Shown here: positions 22,800 through 34,761 of the stretch, one piece after another
Position numbering within the stretch: the first letter of the stretch is position 1
How the letters are laid out: each line of letters opens with the position of its first letter
Made by a program: the position numbers and the translations under genes
Notes under the pieces: generated by a model
Told to the model about the DNA's origin: nothing
Databases searched by the model: none
The model's input: the letters and a program-made list of their open reading frames with translations, nothing else
Assembly: GCA_902728285.1 (NCBI GenBank)
Contig: CACVBU010000283.1
Location: 461,175-525,174, forward strand
From: Clytia hemisphaerica
Lineage: Eukaryota; Cnidaria; Hydrozoa; Leptothecata; Clytiidae
Reading direction: 5' to 3'
DNA: 64,000 nucleotides

Positions 22800-23017
22800 T
22801 GAGAACATCCAAAATTTTAGAAGCCCTTGGATGTTCTTAAAATGTTCTTACTCTTTAACCATTTTCTGAGTATTTTTGTGCAGTTTCCTAAGAAATGGTG
22901 TGTTTTAGAGTTCGTACAAACAAGCCATGTTCTCCCAATGTTCTGAAATTGTTCTTTTCGGCCATTAAAGCCATAACTATGTTCTTATATAGTCTGTTCG
23001 TATATAAGAAATGTGTA
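22798..23017. mobile_element. MITE family A, full-length
   Basis: TACACTTTTTTATGAGAACA to AGAAATGTGTA, sharing its first TA with the end of the preceding family B element. Confidence 0.6.
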
Positions 23018-23346
23018 AATTACTTCAAAAGTTATGTACTACAAGATCTTTTTTTCATTTTTATTCTGATAGAATTTCTGATAAGTGAAGGGAATAAAAA
23101 TTCTGGGAGCTATTTTTGATAATTCGGAACAATATCAGTGTTTTCGAACTATATGCTCGAAGGAGAATCGAACTATCGTAAGAATCAAAGAATTTACTCG
23201 TCGTCGATCCCTCAATATTTTGATAAGGCCAACAACAAAGCTTTGATAAGAAAATTGAGCCCGATTTTATTTTTTGCCTTGAACACAGACGCAGCCATCG
23301 AATAAAACTTCATAGTGAAAATTTTAATCACGTAGAATTAGTATAT

Positions 23347-23494
23347 GTAATCACATGATAACGAGTGCAATTCGAATATAATTGCACGAGTGATTTTTTT
23401 GTTATTAATTCTCCGAGTCCGAAAGGACGAGGAAAATTCGAAACAAAAAAATCACGAGTGCAATTTTCGAATTGTTCGAGTTATTATGTGATTA
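23347..23494. repeat. Palindromic element
   Basis: TAATCACATGATAACGAGTG and the inverse at 23470-23494, with inner GTGCAATTCGAA / TTCGAATT and AAAAAAATCAC arms. Confidence 0.5.
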
Positions 23495-24512
23495 CGAGCT
23501 AATCGCACAATGGCTTTCACTACTTTTTCCCAGTTAGGAAAGTAAATTACAGAAATTACACTGAGAGTTTTATATTTTTCTCTTCTCTCTGTGTCTTTCT
23601 TTTATTGTTGTTTATTGATTTTCTTTCTCACAAAAGAAATTCGAATGCAATCAAAACCTTCGATGTAAAAAAAATGTAAGAAAAAACATTAAAATCAATT
23701 TTGTAAACATTGGCGCAGCATTAAAGAGTGTGATTAACGATTAATTGCTCTCTACAGAATGCAATTAACGATTAATTGCTATCTTTGAGGGCGCGCCAAA
23801 TAAGAAAAAATAACCCATCGTTTAGGTCATAAACCGTCAACACTGGGACAAAAATGTTGTAGAGATGAGATTTTGCACAGAGGACCAGGAAAAAAGCCCC
23901 ACCCCAGGAATATGTCCCATCACACCCTCAAATCCATAATAATGGACATCTTAGACCTTTCCCAAGAAAAGAAAAAGTGAAGTCACAAAATTTCTGCTGC
24001 ATTTGTACGACACGGGTAGTTTTAGGTTTTGCTTTGCTTTTGAGAATGAATATTTAGTATATCTAATATCGAAATCTTAGGATGGATTCTATTTCGGGGC
24101 ATACTTTCAATAAAAAAAAGCTACAATCTCTAAAGACGGTGGCAGAAAGGAAAAAAATAAAATTGAGAAGAAGCATGATCATAATATTTTGACACTTCAG
24201 GGTATTTTAGCATTTAGCAGAAGTGAGACTTCAGACAACAACGACTTTTTCACTACTACTTTATTAAATATTTCGATATGGGATGGGTACACTGATTACC
24301 AGACTGTATTCCAGCTAGTGAGATCATTCGCAAGCTTTTGGATCCTCAAATCCTAAGTTCCTTCTTAACCTAATTCTTAATTTTTATGTTAAATCTCAAA
24401 ATTAAACCCTCCACTTTCTAACCCTCTAAGTTCAGCTTCTTAAAAACTATAAGTCTTTTCTAGGTTTATTGCCATATAATCTGCCGATGATTGTACCTGT
24501 GCGAATATAGAT

Positions 24513-25850
24513 AGTCACTTCGGTGGCACGTGTTTGAATCCCGTTTCTGTCATTATAAGTCTGGGGATAATAAAAAGACTTACTCTAATCAGCTAATCAC
24601 CACCCTAACCCTATTCCTAACCATATTGTCACTTCCCATCCCGCAATAAAGAGAGTCATGCTGCTAGAATTGATGAACAATAAGCTCTGATCGGAAGGTA
24701 GACTAGTAAACTAGTCGGTTATTACTTATAACCTTATAATATAACTGTCAATCAAATAATGTAAACACTAATTAAATATTCAGCGTGCGTGAGAGAAAAG
24801 GAAAATAACCGACTAGAAGCTACTTCCGACGCCTTTTTTTCTTCACCTAAAATCGTAAGGAGAGACATACAGATTTCTGTATGTCTGACCCGTGCGGGAT
24901 TGCATTTATTTTTCTTTCTGTTTATTGTGTTTTTGGAAATACTCATTTTTTTATATGTTCCCATGTTTAATGTTACTATGAAATATCATTTAGTCAAAAA
25001 AGTTGGATGGATTCTCAAAAACCTAAAAAAGGTTGTAAAATTAAACAACGTTTTTTGAGGGAAGAAGCTTCTAGTCGTTGAAATTCAGAAAAGACCTCAC
25101 CTCTTCGATTCTTTTTTTTTTGGAGCTTGAATTTTTTGTATATGGGTCTGTTTTCAACGACTAGTTTACTAGTCTAATCGGAAGGTGTCTTTCTTTTCTC
25201 CTTATGACCTATATATTATTATTATATTATTGTGATCAATGATCCATTCAGCTATCACACCCCTAACCCTAACCATGGTGCCACTTCCCATACGCAATGG
25301 TACACTATTGTCCTGGGTTTGATCAACAATAAGCTAAGATGACAAAGTGACATTTTTGTGCCTACTTTTACTACCTATGGAATGTTTGAGATCGCCTTCT
25401 CTTGCAACTACTCTCTTCAGGGGCTATGTTGATTAAAAGGCAGGTTGGCTTGCGGTCTAAGGTTTTAGAAATTAGTCACTTCAGTGGCACGTTTCTAAAT
25501 CCCGTTTCTGTCATTATAAGTCTGGGATAATAAAAAAGACTTACTCCAATCAGCTAATCACCACCCTAACCCTATCCCTAACCCTATTGTCACTTCCCAT
25601 CCGCAATAAAGAGAGACCATGCTGCTGGATTTTATAAATATGAAGCTCTGATCGGAAGGTGTCTTCGTTTTCTCCTTATTACCATAAAACGTCTGTGATC
25701 GATCCATTCAGCTATCACCACCCTATCCCTATCCCTAACCCTATTGTCACTTCCCATCCGCAATAAAGAGAGTCATGCTGCTAGAATTGATGAACAATAA
25801 GCTCTGATCGAAAGGTGTTTTCGTTTTCTATTTATAACCTATAGATATCG
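24513..25850. repeat. Satellite-like tandem array with telomere-like tracts and tRNA-Leu-like SINE heads
   Basis: About four diverged units share CACCACCCTAACCCTA, TTGTCACTTCCCATCC, GCAATAAAGAGAG and AAGCTCTGATCGGAAGGTG. CCCTAA runs resemble telomeric repeat but are short. At 25441-25513 an A-box-like TTGGCTTGCGGTCTAAGG and a TCACTTCAGTGGCACG variable-arm-like part precede GTTTCTAAATCCC, as in a tRNA-Leu-derived SINE. A second, degenerate head has GTTTGAATCCC near 24530. The array is split by the element at 24699-25176. Confidence 0.6.
24699..25176. mobile_element. TAGACTAG-family DNA transposon, 478 bp, with 9-bp target duplication
   Basis: Ends TAGACTAGTAAACTAGTCG and CGACTAGTTTACTAGTCTA. 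The 9 bp ATCGGAAGG stand on both sides (24690-24698, 25177-25185). Neighbouring satellite units at about 25.65 and 25.80 kb show the empty site. A 9-bp duplication fits Mutator-like elements; no transposase is visible. Confidence 0.8.
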
Positions 25851-26838
25851 AAATGAGAAATGCGAAAAGGAAGACTAGAACAGGCAGCGTCTGTACTACA
25901 GAACGAGTAAAGAGGAGACCACCTACAATCGACGCCGAAAAATTTGGCACAAAAGGGGAATTCCCTCAAAAACTTTCAAACTGCAAGATTTCTAAATGCT
26001 TTTTAAGTCAGAGAGTAGAGTTTTAACTCTGAGTTTTAACATTAGACTTAAGACTTAGGAGGAGCTTAGGATATCAGGATCTAAAAGCTCAAAAATATTT
26101 GTAATGTAGAGAGAACATAGCCAAGGAAAGCCACTTAAACCCCTCCCAAATCGAGAAATCCACTGGAACAAATAGAAGTACTGAAATTACAATTCTCGCC
26201 CGAGCTTTAAATTCTAGCAAACGTTAAAATACCCAAAATTGCCAATATATTTCGGCGCTGATTGTTTGATAATCTTTAATTTTTATTCAAGTCGAGATTC
26301 AAGTTATATGTTCTGATTTCTAGGAACTATCTGTCGCATTTTTTGTTTCCGAAAACTTATCGTCGAGATTTCGTTACTTTTATGGATGATATGTTCTAAA
26401 ATCTAATACATTATACCTATCCAATTATAATCTGCTAACGATATGACTGCGGTATTTTAAAGGTTTAGTGTAAAGTGTTCTCGTTTCATAAGACACATAT
26501 TTCATATCAGTTTTCTTTTCCTCTTTGTGACCAATCTTGCTCCACATCCGTGTCAATCCCATGTGAAAAAGCTTATAAATTAAAATTGTTGAGAAAGCCG
26601 CAAACGATCACTCTTATTTTTCAAAAAACAAAACCTTTTTAAGTCCGATCATGAAGAACGATATGCCGACGAATTCCAATATATCAACTAGATCGTCAGT
26701 ATATAATATGTTATAGAAGAAGTAAGGGGATGTTTCGTTCGCTGTAAAATGAATCAATCAAATTCAATTGCATTAAGCCAATCACGCACACCATACGGGC
26801 CAGGGAAAACCAGTCCAACATTTCCTCCAACATGATTT
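25850..26838. other. Gene-free DNA
   Basis: No long frame, RNA or clear repeat ends were recognised in this stretch. Confidence 0.4.
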
Positions 26839-27113
26839 CTCGTGTAACTTATATGGCATGTCCAAAAAGCCATAAGTTTGGCGCAGAAAATTGGGGGCCT
26901 TAAACATGTTCATTCATACCTTTAAAGAAGCGTATTAGAATGCAGAATTCAAAACTGCCTGTTAATAAAATTAATTTTTTCACCCAAAAAAGTTATTACA
27001 TATTAGGCAAAAACCAAAAAATGCTTTTGTCAGCAAAACTTGTTTTTTGAGTAACTCCAGTTTGGTTGATTTTCTGCGCCAAACCAAAGTGGACATGCCA
27101 TAAGTTACACGAG
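26839..27113. mobile_element. TIR element
   Basis: CTCGTGTAACTTATATGGCA and the inverse CATAAGTTACACGAG, with inner GGCGCAGAAAAT / ATTTTCTGCGCC. It sits between fragments of a CCAACATTT / AAATGTTGGA repeat that recurs at 27.55 and 28.01-28.06 kb. Confidence 0.55.
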
Positions 27114-27668
27114 TTTCCAGTGTTGGATGAAATGTTTGATGGAAAAACTTGCGTTTGATGAAGCGAAAATCAAGGCCAGGGCAAACCTAGCTAGGAGACC
27201 CGTCTACTCTGTTCGTGTGGTTTCGAAGTATAACATTTAGTTAAAACGAATAATGTTATAGAAACAACAGAGTAGCCGGGTATTTTTGTAGATGCCAAAT
27301 CTGGTTGCAGAATTCTATTGGCTGTTAAACAATTGTTGAAATCACGTGATATTATTGTTTTGATTGGAAGTGCGCGAATCTGATTGGCTAACCTTATCAA
27401 CGGCTTTTTTGGCACGAAATTCAAACCAAATGTAAACAAATTCAAACTGGGTCAAAAATACCATACTCTCAATGAGTAGCTTCTGATGGGATTTTTGCTT
27501 ATGTGGTCGTAAGTTTGAATAGAGAGTATGGATCTCCAGACTAGGGCAAACCGATCCAACATTTCATCCGACATCATGACTTTGATTTGAAAAAAATGAA
27601 AATTTAAAAATAAAGAAAAAAGCAACCTCGTCCCCGTGTACCCCAGGCTTTATTTACGTTACTGATTG

Positions 27669-27886
27669 ACGCCAGAGAATACCCTGGTGTTGGCTGATGC
27701 GAGTTCCCCCTCTCAGAGGGGGAACTTCTCAAAACAATACGTCATAAAATATTCTGACGTTACAAAGTTACACTGCAATGCAACGACTTCAAAAAAGAAG
27801 AACGAATGAAATCTGACGTTTTGTTTTTTAATTACGTAATCTTTCGCGTTCGAAAACCAGCCAATGCCAGGGTATTATCTAGCGCT
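27669..27886. mobile_element. TIR element about 500 bp upstream of the MSL1-like gene
   Basis: ACGCCAGAGAATACCCTGG and the inverse CCAGGGTATTATCTAGCGCT with TTGGCTG / CAGCCAA inside; 218 bp. Confidence 0.5.
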
Positions 27887-28393
27887 ATTAGTAAGAATCA
27901 AAAAGCTGATAATACGTAGGGATCGAGGTTGAGAAAAAAGTACCACCAAACCAATCCAACACGAAAAATTACACAAATCAATGAGAGAACCTCTTTGATG
28001 TCGCCGCAAATGTTGGATGAAATGTTTGATGGCGATCAAACTTCATCCAACACCGTCCAAATGTTGGATCGGCCTTACCCAAGCAAGGCACTACCCAACG
28101 CCGCCCTCACCCCACCCACCCTACCCAAAAAAGGCGCTAAAATTCTACTGCAAATTTCGTGATGAGTTTGCACGAAAGCAGTTTTCTTATTTCATATCCG
28201 GCAAAACCGAGCGCCCTCTTTTCTCTTTTGATTTTTTTATTCATGAAATGCGGCCGCGCGAATAGAATTCTATCTTTGCCGTCTAGTAGTTATTGTCAAC
28301 TTCAAATTCACAAGGGAGACCGAAAAACACTCAAGTCAAGTCGAGCTGAGCTGATGAATTTATATTTTGAATGCTTTTGGGAAATCAAATAGA

Positions 28394-29848
28394 ATGGGTA
28401 TTTCGATGGATAACAACGAAGACCAATTACCTTCCTTTTCTCATATGAATACCCAAGAGGAACAACTTAACACTGTTCAACCAAGTAGTGACTTGCTGCA
28501 AAACAACCTTAATGAAAGTGAAAGAAATTTTTCGACATTGCAAAATGAAGAACAATTTTATGATGCACCACAATCTCAAAATGTGGAACAAATGCCTCAT
28601 TACAATGTTACAGAAACTGAATGTGAAACATTGAACTCAGTAATGGATTACAGTAATGTTTTGGACGATGAACAACCTGCCATTCATCATGAACATGATG
28701 AAACAGATGATAATAAAAAGATTGACTTTTCAACCTCTGCTGCAGATGAAATGGAAAGTAACAATGTGCAGAAGTCTACAAGCAGGTCTGAAAAAGATGA
28801 ACATTTACCTTTTCAATTTAATGCAAAACAGCTGAAAGAAACTCTGTTGATGCAACTAGATTTAATTCAACACCAACATCTTGCAATTATGGAGAAAGAT
28901 AAACAAATTATTGCCCTTCGTGCAGACAAGGAACAACTTGAAGCACGTCTTTCAAGGATGGAACGTAGAATTTCAGTCCAGAAACGACATTCTCTTGAAG
29001 TTGCTACATCACAAGATGACAGTTCACCGTTAACCCGTACAAGAATTTCTTCACCTCTTGTAAAATCCCCTCTTGTTTTATCTACAGCTGGGTCTGCAAA
29101 GAAAACTGAAAATGATAAAAGTACTCCAATTGACAAATTGAATATGTTGCCAGTAACAATCACATCATGTAACGATAAGGGGTTTTGTTTTGAAAACTTT
29201 TTAAAGACTAATGTTGCTTACTTAGATTCACCGAGAAGACAAAGTTTGTGCAAAAAAAATGAAATGAAAAATGAAAAACTTAATAAAAAGCAAGTCCAAG
29301 TGCCTGCATTCCGTTTGGTAAATAATTGTGATTTCAAAATACAGACATTTGACCAACAAGAATTGGAAGAAGACACATCAGATGTTGCGTATGATAAAAG
29401 ACATTCAAAACCAGAGCAAGAAGAAAAACGAAGGAAACGTTGGGATTTGCAACAAGCACGTCAGCAACGGCAACATGAAATGCTTGTTCAGAAATACAAT
29501 GAAAGAGAGAAAGGAAAGTTGCAAGGATGCTCATCTGAATTTGTATCTTCCTCAAAATCCTTTAAAAGTTCCAATAGCTCGCATGTTGATACACTTAATA
29601 AACAAAGTGATAGTATTTATGCTGTGGAAGTTTCGGAAATAGTTCCTGTATGTGCATTTGGATATCCTCTTCCTTCACTGGCTCCAAGAGAACTTGAAAT
29701 TCCTTGGTTTAGCATTGCTAAACGTGAGGTGCAGTTGCGAACAGCAAGAGAAAGACTTGTAACTCGTACTAAGAAAAAGGTACGTGCTGTTGCCTACAAC
29801 AGTCAAAAACGAAGGAACAGAAGTAAAACTCTCCTAACTAGTATCTAG
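28394..29848 (+). CDS. MSL1: MSL1-like protein (PEHE-domain scaffold of the MSL histone acetyltransferase complex), intronless
   Basis: 484 residues from the ATG at 28394; the frame is open slightly further but has no earlier ATG. Residues 145-200 form a coiled coil (L-K-E-T-L-L-M-Q-L-D-L-I ... E-A-R-L-S-R-M-E-R-R), the dimerisation and MSL2-binding helix of MSL1. Residues 302-440 match the PEHE region: V-P-A-F-R-L-V, E-E-D-T-S-D-V-A-Y-D-K-R-H, E-E-K-R-R-K-R-W-D-L-Q, then V-P-V-C-A-F-G-Y-P-L-P and R-E-L-E-I-P-W-F. In known MSL1 this region holds the MOF/KAT8 and MSL3 contacts. The acidic, low-complexity N-terminus and basic tail are usual. It is nuclear by homology. Vertebrate MSL1 genes have several exons, but here the whole frame is uninterrupted. 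KANSL1 also has a PEHE domain, but the coiled coil favours MSL1. Confidence 0.85.
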   Translation: MGISMDNNEDQLPSFSHMNTQEEQLNTVQPSSDLLQNNLNESERNFSTLQNEEQFYDAPQSQNVEQMPHYNVTETECETLNSVMDYSNVLDDEQPAIHHEHDETDDNKKIDFSTSAADEMESNNVQKSTSRSEKDEHLPFQFNAKQLKETLLMQLDLIQHQHLAIMEKDKQIIALRADKEQLEARLSRMERRISVQKRHSLEVATSQDDSSPLTRTRISSPLVKSPLVLSTAGSAKKTENDKSTPIDKLNMLPVTITSCNDKGFCFENFLKTNVAYLDSPRRQSLCKKNEMKNEKLNKKQVQVPAFRLVNNCDFKIQTFDQQELEEDTSDVAYDKRHSKPEQEEKRRKRWDLQQARQQRQHEMLVQKYNEREKGKLQGCSSEFVSSSKSFKSSNSSHVDTLNKQSDSIYAVEVSEIVPVCAFGYPLPSLAPRELEIPWFSIAKREVQLRTARERLVTRTKKKVRAVAYNSQKRRNRSKTLLTSI

Positions 29849-29997
29849 GATTTTTTTTCATTTTCAGGTTACTTATATTTTATGATAATAATCTTTCTGC
29901 TGCTATACCATATAATAACTTAGTCAAATGTTTGTGATTCTGACCTTCTTATTATCAGTTACATCAATATGCCTTCTTACCTGTCTTTAAAAATATA

Positions 29998-30003
29998 AAT
30001 AAA
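29998..30003 (+). promoter_or_regulatory. Polyadenylation signal AATAAA of the MSL1-like gene
   Basis: Canonical AATAAA 150 bp after the stop codon, with an A-rich tract (nine A) about 25 bp further. A pyrimidine tract ending in CAG at 29851-29867 looks like a splice acceptor just after the stop; its use is unknown. Confidence 0.5.
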
Positions 30004-30553
30004 AGTAATCACGGAAAAGGACGCGAAAAAAAAAGACATAAGTGTGAGAACGAGTAATCAAACTCGTAGAAAAAGTCCATTAGAAGTCTAAAAAATCAAC
30101 CTGAATAAGGCATCGGAATCAAGAGACTTCATAATTCCCCAAACAACATTCCATTACTATGTCAACTCCCTTACTTAACTTTACATTCCTTCAGAGTAGC
30201 CTACGCTCGCCACCGAAGAGGTTTATTGGAAAGGGAATTACATTTTATTGTTCGCTTCTTTTAAGATTGCGGTTGGAAAGTATGAATTCTTTGTAATTTT
30301 CCTACCCAATATTTAGGAGGCTGCAGTTTTAAACGAATGGTCAAGTTGAAACGACGATAATGTATCAAGGTCTGTTTTTTTCCCCCCTGGTGAATTAACA
30401 AAACGAGTTAACTCGATGTACAATCCAATTATTAAAGTTTTCTCGGCCTTTTCTAATGAGCGGACTACGTCTCTGCTTACGCATTTTCATATGAATTTCG
30501 GGCATTTGATGTAACTGTTATTCTAATCCAAAAGAGTTAAGGTAGGTTACTTT

Positions 30554-32493
30554 AGTGGGCTATAGAGACTTTTTTTCAAATTAAGTTTGCATAATTTTTT
30601 TTGGTTGGTGGGACCCAAATAACAAATCTAAGATATTTTGGATATTTCCAAAAAATGGCGTTCTCGCCCTTTTTATGCCCAAATGGGCCATTTCGGGCAT
30701 TTGCTTGGAAAAAAAATCTAAACCGCTGATTGTGCTACAACATCAAGTAGGCTCAAAATGTCTTGGAAAAAAGAAGGATTAGAATTAAAATTAATACCTC
30801 TGCCATATTAGTAAACTTAAAAAAATGAGTTTTTCGCCAAAATGACAATTGCGAAAAAGCAGGGTTTGCCTGGAAAAAGATCTAAATCTTTTGTTGTGCT
30901 ACAGCCTCAATTAGGTCAAAATCTTCGTTGGAAAAAGTAGGTAGAATGTGACAATTAGTCTTCTACCATATGTAACTTCAAAAATTGGAAATTGGGCCAA
31001 AATTGACCGAAACGGGAAAAAAGGTTTGTTGGGAAAAAAAATCTAAAATCTGTTCTTTGGTGCTAGAACTCATTATGCTTAAAATATTCCTTGGAGGAAA
31101 GTGGATTAGATGTAACAAATATATACTCTACCATATATATAATTTAAAAATTAGTATTTAGCAGATATAGACCAACCCGGAAGAAACTAGGGTTGCCTGG
31201 AAATAAAACCAAAATCGTCTATTGGATACAAACCGCAAATTAGCTAAAAGTTCCTTAGGGAAAAGTAGGAATCGAATGTAGCAATTACATCCTCTACCCA
31301 TATATAAATTCAAAATTCGCTTTTGGCCGAATGGACCGCCACCAGGAAGACACTTTTTGCCTGGAAATAAAACTAAATCTGCGTTGTTCGGCTACAAACC
31401 TCAATTAGGCTTAAATGTTCCTTGAAAAAGCAGGATAAGAATGAGCATTAGGTACCTCTTACATGAATATAAATTAAAAAAATTAGGTTTTCAGGTCAAA
31501 TGGACGGAAACCGGAAGACATGGGTTTTCCGGTTTCCTCCATTTGACCTGAAACCTAATTTTTTCATTTATATCATGGTAAGAGGACCTAATTGCTACAT
31601 TCTTATCTGCTTTTTTCCAGGGAACTTTTAAGCCTAATTGAGGTTTGTAGCACGAAAGGAAGATTTTAGTTTTATTTCAGCAAAACCCAGCGTTTCTGGT
31701 CGGTCATTTAGCCAAAAAGCTAATTTGAATTTTATAATTGGTAGAGGTATGTAATTGTACATTCCATCCTGTTTTTCCCAAGAACATTAAGCAATTGAGT
31801 TTGTAGCAAATATAACAGCTTTTAGGTTTCATTTCCAGGCAAACCCAGTTTTTCCCGGTTTCGGTCTCTCGGCCTAAATACTTAATTTTTAAATTTATAT
31901 ATATGGTAGAGGTATATATTGTTACATTCTAATCCTCCTTTCTCAGGATATTTAAGCAAATTGAGGTTCATCGCCAAACCACAAGATTTTAATTTTTTTC
32001 CCGGCAAACCCTCTTCTTTGTCGGTCTTTTGGCCCAATTTCCAAATTTTTGAAGTTTCATATATGGTAGAAGTATATATTGTTACATTCTAATCCTCTTT
32101 TCCAACGATATTTTGACCCTAATTGAGGTTGTAGCACAAACAAACAGATTTAGCTGTTTTCAGGCACAACCTGTTTTTTCGCACTTTTGCAATTTTGGCC
32201 GAAAACCTAATTTTTTAAGTTTAATATTGGTCAGAGGTATATAATGTTCCATTCTATCTTTTTTCAAAGGATCTTTTGAGCCTAATTTGATGGTATAGCA
32301 CACACAGCAGGTTTAGATTTTTTTTCCGAGCAAAATGGCCCGAAAAGGCCCATTTTGGGCATAGAAAAGGGCGGAGAACCGCCATTTTTTGGAAATATCC
32401 AAAAATATCTTAGATTTATGTTATTTGGGTCCCAACCAACCAAAAAAAATTATGCAAACTTAATTTTGAAAAAAAAGGTCTCTATAGCCCACT
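30554..32493. repeat. 1.94-kb palindrome with arms of tandem repeats
   Basis: The ends AGTGGGCTATAGAGAC and GTCTCTATAGCCCACT are inverted copies. The match continues through both arms to a centre near 31520 (GGAAACCGGAAGACATGGGT against its inverse). Each arm is about 970 bp and holds about five diverged units of roughly 190 bp. Recurring motifs are GCCTGGAAATAAAACTAAA, GCTACAAACCTCAATTAGGC, GGATTAGAATGTAACAAT and CTCTACCATATATAA. Unit k of one arm matches unit k of the other best. A TACTTTA repeat at both edges may be a target duplication. No coding frame was found. Confidence 0.8.
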
Positions 32494-32495
32494 GC

Positions 32496-32972
32496 TACTT
32501 TAATCGTAGAAATTTTAGCAAGACTAATTTTAGCGTTTTAGCAAGTTTTCCCTATTTTTGCAATAATAAATCTCGCTAAAACGCGCCGAATTGACAGACC
32601 GCTAAAATTTATCCGCGCGAAATTTTTCGAAAAGCTGATTTGCTCAAATAAATCCAATATGTTTTTTCTTTCATTTTTTATCATTTTCATAACTAGTAAC
32701 GGGGGGGGGGGGGGATTTCCAAGTTTTCCTGTTCTTAGTCAAGAATTGTGTTACAAAGACAGGTGAGTATATTGATTTTTGTATTAAAAAACATTATTTT
32801 TTTCAAAATCATTGCCCTCGCTAAAATTAATCCACGCAAAATTTTTGTCAGACGAGTATTCGCTAAAATTTATCCACGCGGAATTTTTTGAAATCGTGAT
32901 TCGCTAAAATAAATCCAAAAAAAATCAAGATTTTCCTGACTCGCTAATATACGCTAAAATTTCTACGATTAA
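32496..32972. mobile_element. TIR element TACTTTAATCGTAGAAATTT, adjoining the palindrome
   Basis: Inverted ends with AATTTTAGC/GCTAAAATT motifs throughout. It includes a G homopolymer near 32701. Its start coincides with the right edge of the palindrome. Confidence 0.55.
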
Positions 32973-32979
32973 TCTAGGT

Positions 32980-34755
32980 TTAGTTGAATTTAGGCTTTTC
33001 TTCTATTTCTGAGGCTCAGATTGTTTTCATGTTCTTATTCACATATAAGTTTAAGTGTTCTTATTCGCATATAAGTTTAAGTGCTCTCATAGAAATGCTA
33101 AAATAATAAAAGTGCGTGATGGAATAATTTGCTTTAAGTTTGAAGTATGAAAATCTTCATTTTGAAATATTAAGGAATAGTTTTTAATTACTGCAAGAGT
33201 GTAGGATTTAATAATAATTATAGGTAGCCCTGTAAACTCATTATCTGGATAACATTGTTTTTCGAAATTGATCGTCTGTTTTTATCCAGTTTTTAAGTAG
33301 GAAACTGTGTCAAGAGAAAACACCTTTTGATCAAATATCATGATAACTTTTTTTCTTCAAAAAAACTAGCGGTAGAGAGATGGTCAACTTTTTTGGATTA
33401 TTAAGCATATTTTTCATAGACTCTTCTTGATGATTTTTTTAGAAATTTCTTCAAATATTTTAGAATTTTTTTATCTTGTAAATCCTACTGTTCTTCCATA
33501 ATGTTCAGTTCAAACCTTTATAGCTCAAACATGTCTTGCTTAAATCCTCTGAAAAACCCTATTTTTCAGAAAATGAGATGTCTGAAAGGGAGGGGATATC
33601 TAGTCTCCTTTTTCTGTTATTTACACTTTTATATTTAATCAATCATTAATCTTTTTCAAATTTCTGAAAATCTTTAATTGGTTAAATTTAACAATTTTCT
33701 TTTCAACTCCAACTTATTATATTATAAATGATTCCATTTATTACGTTATTTAAAAAGAACCTTCTTTACACTTAATATGATTATTAAACAATTCTATTTT
33801 TGTCTAAAAAATCCAGAATTTATCCTTTATAAAGACAAAAGTTTTTTGGTAGGTTTTCAGAGATCTTTTTCCACAAAATTTGTTGGACTTTCAACAAATT
33901 TCTGTCAAAATTTTCGGCAATTTAAGGCCGAATGCGATACAAAGGTGTAAGTCAAAAAAATCACTGTTTTCACCGCTATTTTTGAAGATTTTCTGTTAAA
34001 CTGGAGGAATCTTGAATTTATCGATATATTTTTTTCTCACTGTCATTTTTTAATCAGACACCTTATCCCTGCTTATCCCTCTTCTTCACTAGACGAAAAA
34101 AAATTCAAGAAATCTCAGATATCTACATTGATAATAATTGAATCGTTTTTGAAAAGAAATGGCTTATGAAAACGAAATGAAAGCATCAAGAACGCTCAAG
34201 TTCGTATCACATTTTGGACATCAAACGCGAATCAGGCCCCCAAAATCATACAACCGTGGCTGGTAGGTTTCTTTCTTTATTTTATTAGCTATTTTATCCC
34301 TTTTTTTCTATGAAATGTTTTGCCTTACTTATTTGTAAAAGCACCTACCAACTTTCAAGACCGATCGTTTTTGTAGTATGTCCGAAAGAAGCGGAGCAGA
34401 ATTTTCAAAAAATGTGATCCCTGATGATTCGTCCCACTTTTTGTATCAACTGTTTTTTATTTCTCACTTTTAACACAAACGGCGTTTGGAATATCACATC
34501 GTGGCTAATCTAAAAATACACATTGATTTTTCTGTTTGACCAAAATTCAATCCCATCACCCTTTTCAAATTTCCCTCAATAATTACAAAGAAAAAGTTAT
34601 AACTTTCACGGCTTTTGAATTAAGACGAATAGGATTGTGGGATTGAATTTCGGCCAAATAAGAGAAGTAATAATCATGACGTTTGCATAACGAAGCGCTA
34701 TTGAATCTCGTCTCAAATATGATAAATTCTTTCACCACACACATTTTACTCGATT
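32980..34755. other. Gene-free AT-rich DNA
   Basis: No exon-like frame, RNA or repeat ends recognised. A tandem AGTTTAAGTG(T/C)TC motif occurs near 33050-33085. Confidence 0.4.
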
Positions 34756-34761
34756 TAAATA

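Noticed and set aside
24600-25745. Telomere or subtelomere from CCCTAA runs
   Set aside because: The runs are short, imperfect and interstitial within satellite units; genes lie on both sides.
28017-28265. Short frames just upstream of MSL1 as an extra N-terminal exon
   Set aside because: They run through a dispersed ATGTTGGATGAAATG repeat and do not splice sensibly into the MSL1 frame.
28867-29163. Minus-strand open frame inside the MSL1 gene
   Set aside because: It is the antisense of the coiled-coil region, with no independent support.
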